Shown one piece after another: positions 25,175 through 37,143 of a stretch of 64,000 bases of DNA. Every line of letters begins with the position of its first letter. The first letter of the stretch is position 1. Origin of the DNA: Aricia agestis (Eukaryota > Arthropoda > Insecta > Lepidoptera > Lycaenidae); contig NC_056428.1 of NCBI RefSeq assembly GCF_905147365.1, forward strand, positions 25,202,001-25,266,000, given 5' to 3'. A program made the position numbers and the translations under genes. The notes under the pieces are model-generated. The model worked only from the letters and a program-made list of their open reading frames with translations, searched no databases and was not told the origin of the DNA.

Positions 25175-25538
25175 AATAGTACCTGCATGACCGAGCTTTG
25201 CTCGGTATAGCAAACACTCATTGACTTCGTGTTACTTAACAACGCCATCTGCTGGAATAGCTTTAGATGTTGTTGTGTCGTTAAAACAATTAGTTGTCTG
25301 TTGCTCACAAAATAGTACTATTATTCGCAAATAGATGTCAGGAAGAGTCATATTTTTCAGTTTATCGATTATCGATAAAACACGAATAAAAAGACATTTT
25401 CTCAAAATGATTCCTAGCTAGATCGATTTATCGCCCCCGAAACCCCCTATTATATACTAAATTTCATGAAAATCGTTGGAGCCGATTCCGAGATTCCAAT
25501 TATATATATACAAGAATTGCTCGTTTAAAGATATAAGA
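25175..25538 (-). mobile_element. Helitron-like element, family L2, minus copy
   Basis: Minus-strand start TCTTATATCTTTAAACGAGC (25538); 3' hairpin CCGAGCAAAGCTCGG near 25191-25206. The terminal CTAG is mutated. Confidence 0.6.
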
Positions 25539-25540
25539 TA

Positions 25541-25802
25541 TAAAATTCTTGTCACAGGTGCATGGTTGAACTCCTCTGAAACCGTTCAACCATTTTTCGT
25601 GAATCTTAGCAAGCATATCGGCTAGGGTTGAAAATCGAACAACATCTACTTTTTATACAATATATTGATAAGTGCATTTGTTGAACAAATAATAGTAAAT
25701 TATTACAACTCGTGACTAACAGCGACCATTGTTTGTATGATGGGATAGCGATGGACATTGCCATAGTGACATACTTATTTAGATACTTCCGGGACAGCTA
25801 GT
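25541..25802 (+). mobile_element. Helitron-like element, family L3, copy with 3' end
   Basis: Shares TTGATAAGTGCATTTGTTG and the end CCGGGACAG|CTAG with 5107-5419. It abuts the minus-oriented L2 copy at 25175-25538. Confidence 0.6.
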
Positions 25803-28541
25803 TAATATATTCTATTGAAAGAAAGAGAAAGGGTTAGGGGAGACCAAGAGGGGATTTTGCGACATGCTCAAGCGTGTTAGATTAAGCTTATATGCATAGT
25901 CTTCCCACATGTCTCTGGTTATCATGGTATAAAAATCAGATCTCTTTGTTGGTGTGTTAAAAAAAAATTATTTTCAAGTATTGAAAGGTCATCAGATCTG
26001 TCATATTAGAGTGATTCTTCAAAAATGATTCTCCGCGTCACTTTCGTGGGAATTTTTTATTTTCAAGTTATCTTTAAATAATTGCAAATACCTTTAAGGT
26101 GCTCTAAAGATAATAAATACGATCTTTAAGGCATGTAAATTGGTCCATTAACTACTGAGATAATCAAATTTGAAATTTCGGTCCCCACGAAAGTTGCGAC
26201 AAACTCCACGAAAGTTACGATTGAATTTTCTAGGAACAAAATATGGATTGAAATTCTTTTTTCCTTAAAAAAAAAAAAAATTATTATTTATTTAATCAGT
26301 TTTTATTAACATCAACAATAATAAAGAGCATGGAGCTTTAATTTGTTGCTTAACCGATTCAATGCGGCGCACCTTTTTGAAGACTTTCAGTCGTGGCGGC
26401 ATACAATTTTCCCGTGACACGTATGCTGTGTCATACGCCATAGGAGTAGATGACACGGCTACCGTGTCATCCGCCACGTTCAAAAAGCTTTACGGTTTTT
26501 TTGGTTTTTACGCTTGTATTAACTTAACTTATTGAATTGAACCCAAACTATTGTTTTTGACGGAAGGCTACGTTGTTTTAAGTTGATTTCGAGTAGTTTT
26601 ACTAAGTGTAAACCTGAAAATGGCAGGTAAGCGATTTTTTTATTCAAATGTTGCTTTGTATCAGATGATGACCTTTTGTAGGTTTCAAAGTAAGAAAAAT
26701 GAGTACCTACTGGAAAGTAGGTACTCATGACTAAAGACACTGAGCATTGGTGCAGGTAAAACGTGTAACCACAGGTCGTCGCGTTTGGAAGATAGGTGCA
26801 GTTTTATTACCCGCTCGTGAAACTAGCAAAATCGTGTGACACAGACGTTATGCCTATTAACTTTTTTAACTTAAGGTATAACATTATTTTATTTTAGGAA
26901 TTAGGTAGCCCAGTTAATCTAGATTATTTTGATGTATCATTATGCTAATGAATAGAATACAAAAGTTATTAAAGCTTTCCGTAAGCGCGAACAGAGTGTG
27001 ACACGCGGAGAACACCGATTTTGCCCCCGATTTCGACATTGAATTAACCATTAAACAAAAACTATAAATAATTATAGATGTTTTTTATTGAAATCAGATA
27101 CTTAAATAAATGAGGAATAACATGTGTTTGGTCCTAATGCTGTATGTTTATTAGGGTAGTAGTAAAGAGCGTGTGACCACATATTGAGGGGCCTCGGAGA
27201 ATTACTCATTAAGTACACCCCAAAGAAGCTTACACATAAAGCATGATGATTTAAAGGATAGTAAGTCTGTAGTCCAACATTTTAAATTTTCAAAAAATAA
27301 AACTTTACATTTTCATATCTAATCTTCCTAGATATTTTATGCCACACTGAACTAAATGTTTTAGTCCTTGCTGTCTAAAATCTTATAATAAATTACCAAT
27401 GTAAGAAATTTTTTATGTATTTTCTTTTTCATACCTTTGAAATGGCTGTTGCCCCTTAACACACAGCTAAAATAAAAAATAAAAAACATACAATTTTTTC
27501 TCCATTTTACCTAATCTATAAAACCTACTAGGTATCCACGGCGCTCAAGTTATTACCAAAAATGCCCACTGGCCTCACCTACTAAAAGTAAACATAATAT
27601 TTGTAATCTAACAAATATCAAAATATGTTTATGAGATTATGATTATTTTGATGCAATTTATTTTAAAAAATGTTACAAAAATAGAGCTTTCAACCATAAA
27701 TTATTCCATTGGTCCATGATCTACAAAATATTTAGTTTATAATGGAAGAGATTATTATTTTTATTTTGCATTAAACCTTACACAATTGCTTGGCAAAGAC
27801 AAGAGAAAGTTATTTAACTTCAAAATATTAATTGTATAATTAAAAATAATAATAATTAACCATTTCATTGTGCTATAATTATTCAATGTAATTACATTAA
27901 TTAAAGGAAAACTGTGAATCAACTTGGTAGACATTCGCTCAAAGCTTAATTTTATTCGCACACTCTGAAACAATTTGCACAAAAATCAGTACTTCCTTTT
28001 TGGAAGCTGGTTTTAGTAATGAAAATTATGAAGGACAAACAAATGAATTTGAGAAAGTTGCAAAGATAAGAAATGTTATGTGATACAAAACTATTTCCAG
28101 TAACTTGTTATGATTTTCCAATCCATGTAAATACTGACATCAAACATCAGAATGTAGTTGTACAGAATACAGGAAATAATTTAAAAACATGGATTATTGA
28201 CAACACCTTTTGCATGTTCATGTTTAGAATTCTTGTTATAACATTTACTTATAACAAATCTTGAAGTTTCAACGAGTCCTACAGAAATATTACAACAAGA
28301 AGTTTACGAAATTCCTTATCACTTTATTTTGATAACTTGCTGAAAGGTAATTGGCATTGATGCAATACAATCGACACATGGCACTATACTCTTTTGAGTT
28401 TGGTCTATTGTCGAGTGAAATATAAAATATACAATACACGGGGTTTCTTTCGCAAATGCGCTTTTGTACACCAAAGTTGATAATATTACGTAAATATAAG
28501 TAAAATTAATATTATAATTATTATGAAAATAAAAAGGATAC

Positions 28542-28597
28542 GGTCCGGGCCCTCGTTGACTCGGTGCCAGGGGCACCTGATTGCCGTTGCCACTCAT
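28542..28597 (-). CDS. Possible alternative first coding exon of gene A
   Basis: An ATG at 28597 opens MSGNGNQVPLAPSQRGPGP with composition like the other gene A exons. A candidate donor is GGACC|gtatcc, leaving phase 2. That phase fits neither the 21146 exon nor the 18595 exon directly, so either an unseen exon lies between, or the true donor differs (for example a phase-0 gtaata near 28490), or this is another gene. Coding character ends abruptly at 28541, where AT-rich sequence begins. Confidence 0.42.
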
Positions 28598-28760
28598 ATT
28601 CTCGGCAGCATAGGTCTCGCAACACGTACACCCCTCGAGGTGGCACGTTAGATAGCCCTAACCGATTGTAGGACACATCCGGCAATGCGTACAGTTAAAC
28701 TGATGTCAGGTTGACAAGTAGCACAAAATTAATCTGAACCCGAAAACAACGTTTCTAATA
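28598..28760 (-). promoter_or_regulatory. Candidate 5'UTR and transcription start upstream of the 28597 ATG
   Basis: Reading the minus strand, an arthropod-type initiator TCAGT occurs at 28703-28699, about 100 bases before the ATG. The interval is non-repetitive and more GC-rich than its surroundings. No TATA box or clear downstream promoter element is seen. This is inferred from one short motif. Confidence 0.25.
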
Positions 28761-29362
28761 AAAACATTGTTCACCACATACGAAGTCACAATATATAATT
28801 GCCGTAGAAATGTAGATCATCACTAGACAGGCCACTAAAGAGTCACTAAACAAACGACAGTACAAAATGGCGGATGTTAACCAATAAACAAACGGAACTG
28901 TCAACGTTGCTCTCGTTTTACTTATCCACAGCACTCAATTTTGTTTGTGTTTATTGAGAACTACTTAAAATGAACAAGAATAAATTCGTAATATACAATT
29001 TTTATAAATCTAATTTTAATAACAGAATCAAATTTTGTAATATTGATAAATGTCATTCGATGATTGAACTTCTACAATCCCGTCACGCAAGCAGCTTTGC
29101 AAACGGCAAATCGCATGCAAGTTTTGACTTTTGATTTTTGACACTCCAAATTGTCAAATTATGTTTTTTTTTATTATGGCACTTCGTAAGTAAATGGCGG
29201 GTAACAATGTTCTAGTATTATATTGTATACTTACCATAAAGTACCAGTCATTGGACAGCTAAGGATTTTTTTTAACAGAAATAGCAGTAAAACATTAAAT
29301 ACTTCATATAAAATAGGAGAATATATTATATCAAGTTCATAAATTATCTAGCTTAAGATACT

Positions 29363-30085
29363 GTTACGACTTACGGTACACGGTATACAGACACGTAGTG
29401 GCATCTAGCGACATATCAGCGAAACTTACCGAGGGAACACAGACAACATAAATCGCCTACTCGATATTAAATGGCGTTAGGTTAGGTTAGGAGGTGGGGT
29501 GAGGACCTGGCGCAGGCCCAGTACGGTCAACGTACTGCTGAGGCTCTGCGTCCAGTGAGGGGCTTTCTCTTGCGGCGCATCCACGCCGCAAGAGAAAGCC
29601 CCTCACCTTCCGCCTTACACAGGTAGTCACCGGACACGGTTGTTTCGGTGCGTACTTGTGTAACGTCGCCAGGAGAGAGCCAACGCCAGTCTGCCACGAC
29701 TGTGGCGCTGCGGAGGACACGGCCCAGCACACCCTCGAGGTGTGCGATCGTTGGGCCGTGCAGCGCCACGACCTCGTGGCGGTGCTAGGTGGAGACCTCT
29801 CACTCCCGAGCATGGTGCGCTGCATGCTCGAGAGTAATGAGGCTTGACAGGCGGCGGTCTCTTTCTGTGAAACCGTCCTTTCACAGAAAGAGGCCGCGGA
29901 GCGGAACAGAGAGGATGACCCTTCCTCCGTTCCGCTCCGTCGGCGTAGGACGGGAGTGCGGAGGCGTCGCTATGCGAACCTCCAATAACTTCCGTCCCAC
30001 GGGGCTCCGGGTCAGGATGGGTACCTACCCGGCTTAGCTAGTCCCGGCGTCGAGGGGAACGCTTTAGTTTGCCTAAGCGTTCATT
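29363..30085 (+). mobile_element. Possible LTR (TGTTACGAC...) interrupted by an R1-type fragment
   Basis: The stretch begins TGTTACGACTTACGG and the sequence before 30085 ends in CATTCA followed by TGTCAGAAGTGGGAT, a primer-binding-like junction with a gag-like frame after it. The R1-type fragment and its GC-rich tail (about 29.47-30.04 kb) sit inside. No second LTR was found in the window, so this call is tentative. Confidence 0.4.
29588..29848 (+). pseudogene. R1-type retrotransposon ORF2 C-terminal fragment
   Basis: It encodes RLTQVVTGHGCFGAYL, then CHDCGAAEDTAQHTLEVC with a following CDRW: the Cys/His knuckle and HTL..C.W signature at the end of R1-clade ORF2. It ends at TGA 29846-29848. 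The 5' side is a hairpin: 29556-29578 is an inverted copy of 29585-29607 (GTGAGGGGCTTTCTCTTGCG), as seen in 5'-inverted retrotransposon insertions. Confidence 0.75.
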
Positions 30086-30087
30086 CA

Positions 30088-30900
30088 GTGTGTCAGAAGT
30101 GGGATTTGGAGATGCCATTGACTCCTAGAGAGGACTTCAAAGGGAGTGTCAGGACTAGGGCGCAGCGAGCTGCTGCCATTGAGCGACGAGCTGAGGAAGC
30201 CACACCCACTAGGGACCAAGCTCCGCCCACTGAGGGACAGGCCCCACCTACTGGCCCCGCCCACTATGCTCCGCCCACTGACCACGGCCACCGGTTACGC
30301 CACCCACTTTGGATGAAGCCCCGCCCACTGGCTCCGCCTACCAGGGCCCGCCCACTGATCACGCCCCTAGGCTCTGCCCACTGGCTCCGCCCACCAGGCC
30401 ACGCCCTCTCAGGCCACGCCCACCGAGGCCCGCCTGCTCAAGCCCCGGCCACTGGCTCTACCCACCATGACTCTGCAGCCACTCAAGTGGCTCTTCAATT
30501 AGAAAGTGTAATTAAGTTAATTCAGGCTTTGCAGGAGTCACAAGACCGCAAGCTCGGCGCTTTGCAAGATCACAAGACCGCAAGCTCGGCGCTTTGCAAG
30601 AGGCACAAGTCCGCAAGCTCAGCGCGTTGCAAGAGTCACAAGAGTCACATGATCGCAAGCTCGGGGCTTTACAAGAGTTGCAAGAACGCAAGCTCTACGC
30701 TTTGCAGGAGTCACAAGAAAAGCAAAAGGGAAGCGCTTTTGGCTATATAGGATGTTGGTGACACGGTGACTAAGCTTCGAAAAGATGTCGACGTAGGTAA
30801 TGAAAGAACGAGTTACTGGGTTAGAGTCGGTTGTGGAAAATTTGAAAACCGGATTCACTGAACTAAAGAAGAGAGTAGTGCGCCTTGAAACTACGGGAGT
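30088..30900 (+). pseudogene. Gag-like coiled-coil polyprotein fragment of an LTR retrotransposon
   Basis: The frame from 30088 starts near MPLTPREDFKGSVRTRAQR, passes through a Pro/Ala/His-rich region built of CCCGCCCACTGG-type repeats (30.2-30.47 kb), and enters a coiled coil ALQESQDRKLGALQ. The 33-bp (11-residue LQESQDRKLGA) unit recurs about six times from 30529 to 30723. One base is lost at about 30568 (CAAGATCAC versus CAGGAGTCAC), which shifts the frame, so the copy is dead. After the repeats come more charged coiled-coil-like segments (ENLKTG, LKKRVVRLE). Confidence 0.55.
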
Positions 30901-31703
30901 TGGGGTACGGTACATGTATTATTGTCATAGATTTAGATACCAACTACCATGACAGTAGATACAATACATATAATGACCTTGTTATTGGTACTTTTCATAG
31001 TCTTTTAGATCGAGACTCGAGTTTGTCAAGCGATACCTAATTTAAAAAAACCTACCTAATATTATAAACCTGAAGAGTAGATTTGCTTGAACGCGTTAAT
31101 CTCAGGAACTACAGGTCCGATTTAAAAACTCATTTCAGTGTTAGATAGCTCATTTATCGAGTAAGAATTATCACGCTAAAACTAATACCCAACCAGCAAA
31201 GTAATCCTGGGATGCGATTTTAGAATGCTATACGGACTTATATAGCTCCGATGATGGTTTTGGTATTTGCTACTGGGCTTTTATCAGCATAAATGTGTGC
31301 CGTTTTTACTTCAATACGTTTAATCCTATAATTTGAGCTTATACATATCGGTATATAGGATCATATTTCATGGCCACTACTGGATTAAGACTCCTGTAAT
31401 AGCTAGGAACAAAACTAAATACACTCAGGAGTAATTATTAATCTAGTAACTCATACTTATATCCGCCTATAGGATAATATCTTAGGAACATTTAAATCCT
31501 AATACTCCTCGAGGAGCATCTACCAGGAATATATACACTGAGGCGCAATCACTCTTGTTATTTAAACTCATAACCTCATTTATACTATTATTTTATGGCC
31601 ATTATAAGTAAATTCAAGTTAAAGTAAGTACTAAAAAACATTTATATTTCTTGTCTCATTTTACATTACTGACTAGAAGTGATTTTATATAATTTTATTA
31701 TAA

Positions 31704-32551
31704 TCCATACTAATATTATAAATGCGAAAGTATCTCTGTCTGTCTGTCTCGCTTTCACGCCAAAACTACTGAACCGATTGCAATGAAATTTTGTACACAG
31801 TTATTCTAGAGTCTGAGAAAGGACATAGGCTACATTTTGATGTGGGAAAATATCTTAATTCCATGAAAATATCGATGAAAATGAATTCGCATTGCGCGTG
31901 GCCAGCGCTCATCCCGGGGGTCCTGGGTTCGAGTCCCGCAGGCGGAACAAAAAGTTTTCAATGTTCCTGGGTCTTGGATGTGTATTAAAATAAAATTTCA
32001 AAAATCTTAAATATATTTTATGTATAATATTATAAAAAATCCAGAAATATATCGATGCAATGAACATTTTAGTTCTAATACGATTCAACAGATGGCGTTT
32101 TATTTTTTACTTCATTGTAACATAGAACTAATCATACTTATTAGTTATTATGTTTTTGTTTATAGTTTTTAATACGTTAGAATATTATGTTTAATAATAT
32201 TATCACTTGGTATAATAATAATCAATCTATCTTATCTTATAGAACTCCTACTGCATTTCTAATATATGTGACAAGTTGACAACAGAAGGCGCTCTAAAAT
32301 AAAGGAGTTCAAGTGTACCGTGTTGGCCTATATTCCATCCAGAAAATATATCAATGCAATTAACATTTTAATTCTAATATATGAAAATAGATGGCGTTTT
32401 ATTTTTTTACTTAAATATATTTTATGTATAATATTATAAAAAATCCAGAAATATATTGATGCAATGAACATTTTAGTTCTAATACGATTCAACAGATGGC
32501 GTTTTATTTTTTACTTCATTGTAACATAGAACTAATCATACTTATTAGTTA
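31704..32551 (+). mobile_element. Helitron 5' end plus SINE composite, copy 1
   Basis: A Helitron L1 5' end (TCCATACTAATATTATAAAT) is followed by a tRNA-derived SINE segment and an AT-rich body with AACAGATGGCG phrases. A 140-bp part (32009-32148) is duplicated at 32408-32549. The same composite recurs at 62813-63591. No L1 3' end follows in this orientation; instead an inverted Helitron 3' end begins at 32552. Confidence 0.65.
31889..31999 (+). repeat. tRNA-derived SINE segment
   Basis: Contains a pol III B-box GGTTCGAGTCC at 31926-31936 and the tail TTCCTGGGTCTTGGATGTGT. No intact A box or tRNA cloverleaf is visible, so it is not a tRNA gene. Confidence 0.6.
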
Positions 32552-33215
32552 CTAGCTGTGGCCCGCGACTTTGTCCGCGTGGACTTCAGTTTATAGTCAA
32601 AGCTTTTATAAAAAAACCCTGGTTAAATCTTAAAATTTAACCAGAGTTTCAATTCAAATCAATAAATCTTAAATCAATACAGCTGTGCAGTGTGCAGACA
32701 ATAAATATTTCATTTTTTTATATTAAACTTTATATTTTATGCTAAATTTTAAAGCTTATTTACCCCCCCCCAATTACACAACTTTACCCATAAACAATTT
32801 ATCATTGATAGGTTTAAGGTTACGTCACTGCACAGATAAAGTACTGAGTTATTTAATACCGTAGAATAGATATAACAATCGAAAAAAATCGAAACCTAAA
32901 TGTAAGATGATACCACCTTTTATAGAAAGACTTTTGAGCAAGCGTCAGCGCGATGTAGAAGACGCACGGCGCCATCTATTATGAATTTTTATAACTAACT
33001 TAATTTGAACAAATTTACGCATTTTCACCCCCTGACAACCCTTTTTTCCAGTAAAAAAGTAGCCTATGTCCTTTCTCAGGCTTTAGACTATCTGTACCTA
33101 TACAAAATTTCATTACAATCGGTTCGGTAGTTTTGGCGTTTGGCGTGAAAGCGAGACTGACAGACAGATAGACAGACAGTCAGAGATACTTTCGCATTTA
33201 TAATATTAGTATAGA
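32552..33215 (-). mobile_element. Helitron-like element, family L1, minus orientation
   Basis: On the minus strand it starts TCTATACTAATATTATAAAT (33215) and ends GCGGGCCACAGCTAG (32552). It includes GACAGACAGA microsatellite sequence. It is followed directly by a plus-oriented L1 3' end (to 33450). Confidence 0.72.
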
Positions 33216-33450
33216 TTATGTGCACACTGCACAGCTGTTTTTGGGTATTTTGATTAATTAAGGGCCGCGCTACACCGGAATGGCAGCGGCGAGGCGAGCA
33301 CTTTCAGTGCTGCCATTCCGTTGTAGCGCGGCCCTAAGAGGGGTACCACTTACCAGGGTTTTAAAAAGTTTTTAAATTTGACACAAATTTTGTTGACACC
33401 GCGCGCTATAAACTAAAGTCCACGCGGACGAAGTCGCGGGCAACAGCTAG
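33216..33450 (+). mobile_element. Helitron L1 3' part with a hairpin MITE inserted
   Basis: Ends GACGAAGTCGCGGGCAACAG|CTAG at 33450. A 75-bp hairpin (33261-33335) with arms AGGGCCGCGCTACACCGGAA interrupts the TTAATTAAGGGG context seen in the uninterrupted copy at 4.6 kb. Confidence 0.65.
33261..33335. mobile_element. Short hairpin MITE (GGGCCGCGCTACACCGG arms)
   Basis: Arms of 27 bp (33261-33287 and 33309-33335) with two mismatches and a 21-bp loop. A half copy occurs at 63696-63716. Confidence 0.6.
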
Positions 33451-33595
33451 TATTATATATTTACTTAATTATAATAAAATCACTTAGATTATAACAGCTC
33501 GCAGTAGGATAAAATGTTCTCTATACAGATTTATCGAATGCCTTTATAAGCTAAGATACACTTATAATGGCATTCCATAGTAGTGTTATAGACTA

Positions 33596-33757
33596 ACGGT
33601 CGTTCCCAATATTTGATCTATCTCTGGTTTTGCCCTACTAGAGATAGGAATAGCTCACAATTGACATAAAATATATGTCTCTTAAATGTCTAATGTGAGC
33701 TATTCCTATCTCTAGTAAGGCAAAACCAGAGATAGATCAAATATTGGGAACGGCCGT
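33596..33757. mobile_element. Hairpin MITE (ACGGTCGTTCCCAATATTTG arms)
   Basis: Arms of about 67 bp: TTGATCTATCTCTGGTTTTG and TAGAGATAGGAATAGCTCAC on the left are mirrored on the right, with a loop of about 30 bp. No clear target duplication. Confidence 0.75.
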
Positions 33758-34534
33758 AAGTAATCTCAAAAGATCCTGGTCAAAACTTTTATAGGCGAAA
33801 ACACGCTTTATATGGTTTTGTAAATTCTATTAAGTATAGGAATTATTATAGCTTTATTATATTTTTTACCTAGGACGCATAACAAAATCTTATAATATTC
33901 CTTTAACTTGCAAATATATAAATATCAACAGGGTTTGTTTTTATCTGGGCAATGTGGAACCCTAATTGGTAACAATATGGCGAATCATCCGTTTTAACAC
34001 TTGCCAATATAGAACCAATATTACTTATAATGGCCCTAAGTCGCACTTGGCAATGTTCACCGAGAAAATGGCGACTGTCCATGATATTTTCATATTAAAA
34101 TATTAAATATTAAAATGTAAATAAGTAAATTACACGAGGCGCTTTAAAATTTTAATTAAGACCATGATATAATTTTCAGTAAATTCACATTCGCCTTTGA
34201 AAATACAACATAATTATTAACAACAAAAAGCTATTGATAGTGGCGCCCTACTCTACCCAGCTAAGTATAATATACTTAAGACTACTACTAAAGATTCATA
34301 TTATGAATAAATTAAGAAATTTAAAAATACCCCCGCCAAACAACTTTAAAAAGTAATGAAATAATATTATATCCCAATGAATATCATCTAGGAATGTTGG
34401 ATGAGGCCGTCAATATGAGTCCAAACATGAAACCTCCACTTTGGGTTCATATGGCTCCTATAGAATCTAGGTTATGCTGCAGCAGCAGCATGCATTTACT
34501 GTTTATCTACGTCTTACTAGTTGTCCCAATTAAA

Positions 34535-34665
34535 ATGAGCCCAAACACGAAACCATTGCTCTAAGACCTAAGTTGGTGAGGAGTTGGGTATCCTATTGAT
34601 TATTACCAGGTGATGCTGCAGCACCAGGTCAACTCTCCATTAATGTGTAAATATTCATAAATGAC
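34535..34665 (+). repeat. Dispersed repeat R-D, copy 2
   Basis: Matches 8090-8215 with a short insertion (ATT) before ACCAGGTGATGC. Confidence 0.6.
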
Positions 34666-35267
34666 ACGAACTAGAATGCAAAATATAAAGCCCATCAAAC
34701 GACTGCAAGTTGCTAATCGGCCCCAGGGCCGATCTAGGGAGGGGCAAACCGGGCAATTAATTGCCCGGGGCGGCAAAAATGAGGGGTGGAAAATTGAGAG
34801 CGGCGCGGTGTCGCGTCGGTTGCCTTCGTACGCGAGTCCAACTCGCACTTGGCCGGTTTTTGGGGCGGCAATTATTATTTTGCCCGGAGCGGCGAAATAG
34901 CTGGATTGGGCGCTGATCGGCCCTTCACGAACCAGATGAATAGCGATTTTCCAGCACGGAGCAGGCTGATGATGAACTATAGCTAATAACACTCTCGAAT
35001 AAGTCAGCTTTCAAACAAAAAAAAACTAAATCAAAATCGGTCCACCCGTTTGGATGCTACGATGCCACAGACAGACAGACAGACGATAGACAGACAGACA
35101 CGTCAAACTTATAACACGTCTTTTTGTCGGGGGTTAAAAATATACACAAATAAACACCTAAAAAGTAAGGTTTATGCAAGTAGTTGGTAAATAATAATAA
35201 TCAAAATATATTTAATCATCTACCTGCTTTACATAATTTATAATATTATTGTAATTTTAATCCTTAG

Positions 35268-35455
35268 TCCATACTAATATTATAAATGCGAAAGTCTGTT
35301 AATTCTTTACGCCCAAACCGCTGAACCGATTATGCTGAAATTTGGCATAGAGATACTTTGAGTCCCGGGAAAGGACATAGGATACTTTTTGTCCCGGAAA
35401 AATGTCCAGCGCGACAAACGAGTTTTGGCGCAACGGAGTTGCGGGCGTCATCTAG
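35268..35455 (+). mobile_element. Helitron-like element, family L1, short complete copy (188 bp)
   Basis: Starts TCCATACTAATATTATAAAT and ends GCGGGCGTCATCTAG|T. Both ends are intact and no coding sequence is present. Confidence 0.72.
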
Positions 35456-36121
35456 TTTATAATATTTGTGGTTTTGGATAATGATGGAGGATCGACTCGA
35501 CTCACGGCGTCCCTCTTGCCTTTGGGCGCACACTTTGGGAACCCCCACGGGCGTAGCGAGGTACAGGTACAAGACCGATCGGTCTTTAATGCTCACGAGT
35601 TTCATACCTAAACCTGGAGCGGAGAGAGTTGCGAGGTGAGAGGGGAGGCATTCAATTCCAGTTCACTCGCTCATTATTTTGTTAAAAATCACGAATTCGA
35701 AGGATTTTCTTAATCTGCCCATGGACATGGACCGGTTTTAGCACTACCAGCGCCCTCGGCGAGATTTCCTCGGCGCCCAGGGTGCTGATAGTGTTGAAAA
35801 AATTTGGCGCTCGTTTTGTTTGCCTTCGGCGCCTCTTTCGGCGCTAGGGAGGGTAGCGACGAAGGTTTTTTGTATATTATATAAGTAGATTTTAATATTA
35901 TTATTAATTATTAAAGTACACATATAATTAAGGCCTTGGTGAAAATTCCAAGTGCCTGCCTGTTGCCGTTATTGATAAAGAGCAAAAAAGACGGGTTGCC
36001 GGCAGAAGTGAAAACTTGATTATTAACGTTGTGCGTTATGTTTTTAACCCATTTTTTATGAAAATCAATTTTTTTATTACTTAATCGAAACCCTTACAAT
36101 TTTTTTAACCCATTCAGTTTT

Positions 36122-36372
36122 CATTCAGTAAATTCATCAATAGATTTCTTTATTTTATTATTATTATAGTGGCTTGGCAATGTCACTTGACTTGGCAATG
36201 GCCTTACACAGTCGGCACGCGTAAATTAGTGTTTTAATATGTAACGACGCATGTGGCCGATGGTACCCAATAAATCCAATTAGTCGCTGATTATTTCTCT
36301 AGTGCTCATTGCCAAGAATACCAAGCCACTATAATAGTAATAAAATAAATCTATTGATACATTTACTGAATG
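36122..36372. mobile_element. Inverted-repeat MITE (ATTATAGTGGCTTGG arms)
   Basis: Left CATTCAGTAAATTCATCAAT...TATAGTGGCTTGG is mirrored on the right from 36321. The same interior and right flank recur inverted at 61420-61690, so the repeat unit is larger than the visible inverted arms. Confidence 0.62.
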
Positions 36373-36893
36373 TTAATTTAAATTACAAAATAAGTTGAAG
36401 GCTTGGCTTGAATGTAATCTGAAAACTTTTTACCACAGAAGTATTGAATAGCTATACAATATTTTGCTTGGCTCTTTTACATTTCATGTTTTGGTGGGAT
36501 TCAATTTGACTGCGCCGAAACGAAAGTGGAATGAAAGAAGATGACGAAAATTGAAGACGAAAGCGCATATTGTGGACATATCTATTAGGTATCTGGGCTA
36601 AGGCAGTACCCCAGCCAAGTCTCGAGCAAAGGCACGGCCATTGCGTACCATAGTTTTCTAGAAGCGGTTCGTGGCTATTTCACATCCATATACATATTTT
36701 TAGTGATTTCACTTTTTCAATACTTATTTAAGAGATTTTTTTTAACTCTAAAACTGCCAAATCTAATCTATTTCATTTTTTTTTATTATTTCCTAAAAAT
36801 CTGAAATAACAAATTCATAATATTGTACAATCGCCTTTTTAAATTACTTTATGGTACTGTTTTCTACATTTATTTTATTGTTCAATGCTATAT

Positions 36894-37143
36894 AGGGTGT
36901 AACAAAACTATATGATATAACTTTAAAGGATGTAGCCTGTATGTGTTCCTGACATAGAGTTCACTGTAAAAGTAGCAGCGCTGAAAGAGATTTTTTTTTT
37001 CTGATTTGTATGGGTAACCGCGTAGCGTCATGCATTTTCCCATACAAAAGTGAAAAAAAGTTACTCTTTCAGCGCTGCTACTTTGACAGTGAACTTGTGA
37101 GGAACACCCCCTAAAGTATTATCACTTAGTTTTATTACATCTT
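36894..37143. mobile_element. Hairpin MITE, family H1, copy 3
   Basis: More diverged copy: AGGGTGTAACAAAACTA at the left, TTTTATTACATCTTGT at the right, with the same AGTAGCAGCGCTGAAAGA arm. Confidence 0.75.

Larger units (their letters stand above)
21871..28541. other. Gene A 5' intron/upstream DNA with dispersed repeats
   Basis: It contains the inverted GC-rich repeat cluster at 22.85-24.0 kb, Helitron-like copies at 23.4-23.6 and 25.2-25.8 kb and the short perfect palindrome at 24.08 kb. 24.12-25.15 and 27.06-28.5 kb are AT-rich, with no gene or repeat family I can name. 25.99-27.06 kb has CpG-containing repeated phrases (for example CCACGAAAGTT twice) and is probably an unidentified element. 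Confidence 0.4.

Noticed and set aside
28866..28890. Divergent plus-strand start codon (AAAATGGCGGATG)
   Set aside because: The frame stops after five codons and there is no donor site to extend it.
29487..29884. Three overlapping minus-strand ORFs in the GC-rich block
   Set aside because: They are antisense to the R1-type fragment, which has the recognisable CxxC/HTLxxC motif on the plus strand.
31926..31936. tRNA gene suggested by the B-box GGTTCGAGTCC
   Set aside because: No A box, anticodon arm or cloverleaf can be formed; the same sequence recurs at 63039 with a SINE-type tail.
36169..36341. CACTA-type transposon from TAGTGG...CCACTA ends
   Set aside because: The orientation is opposite to true CACTA termini and the inverted arms extend about 45 bp further out on both sides.
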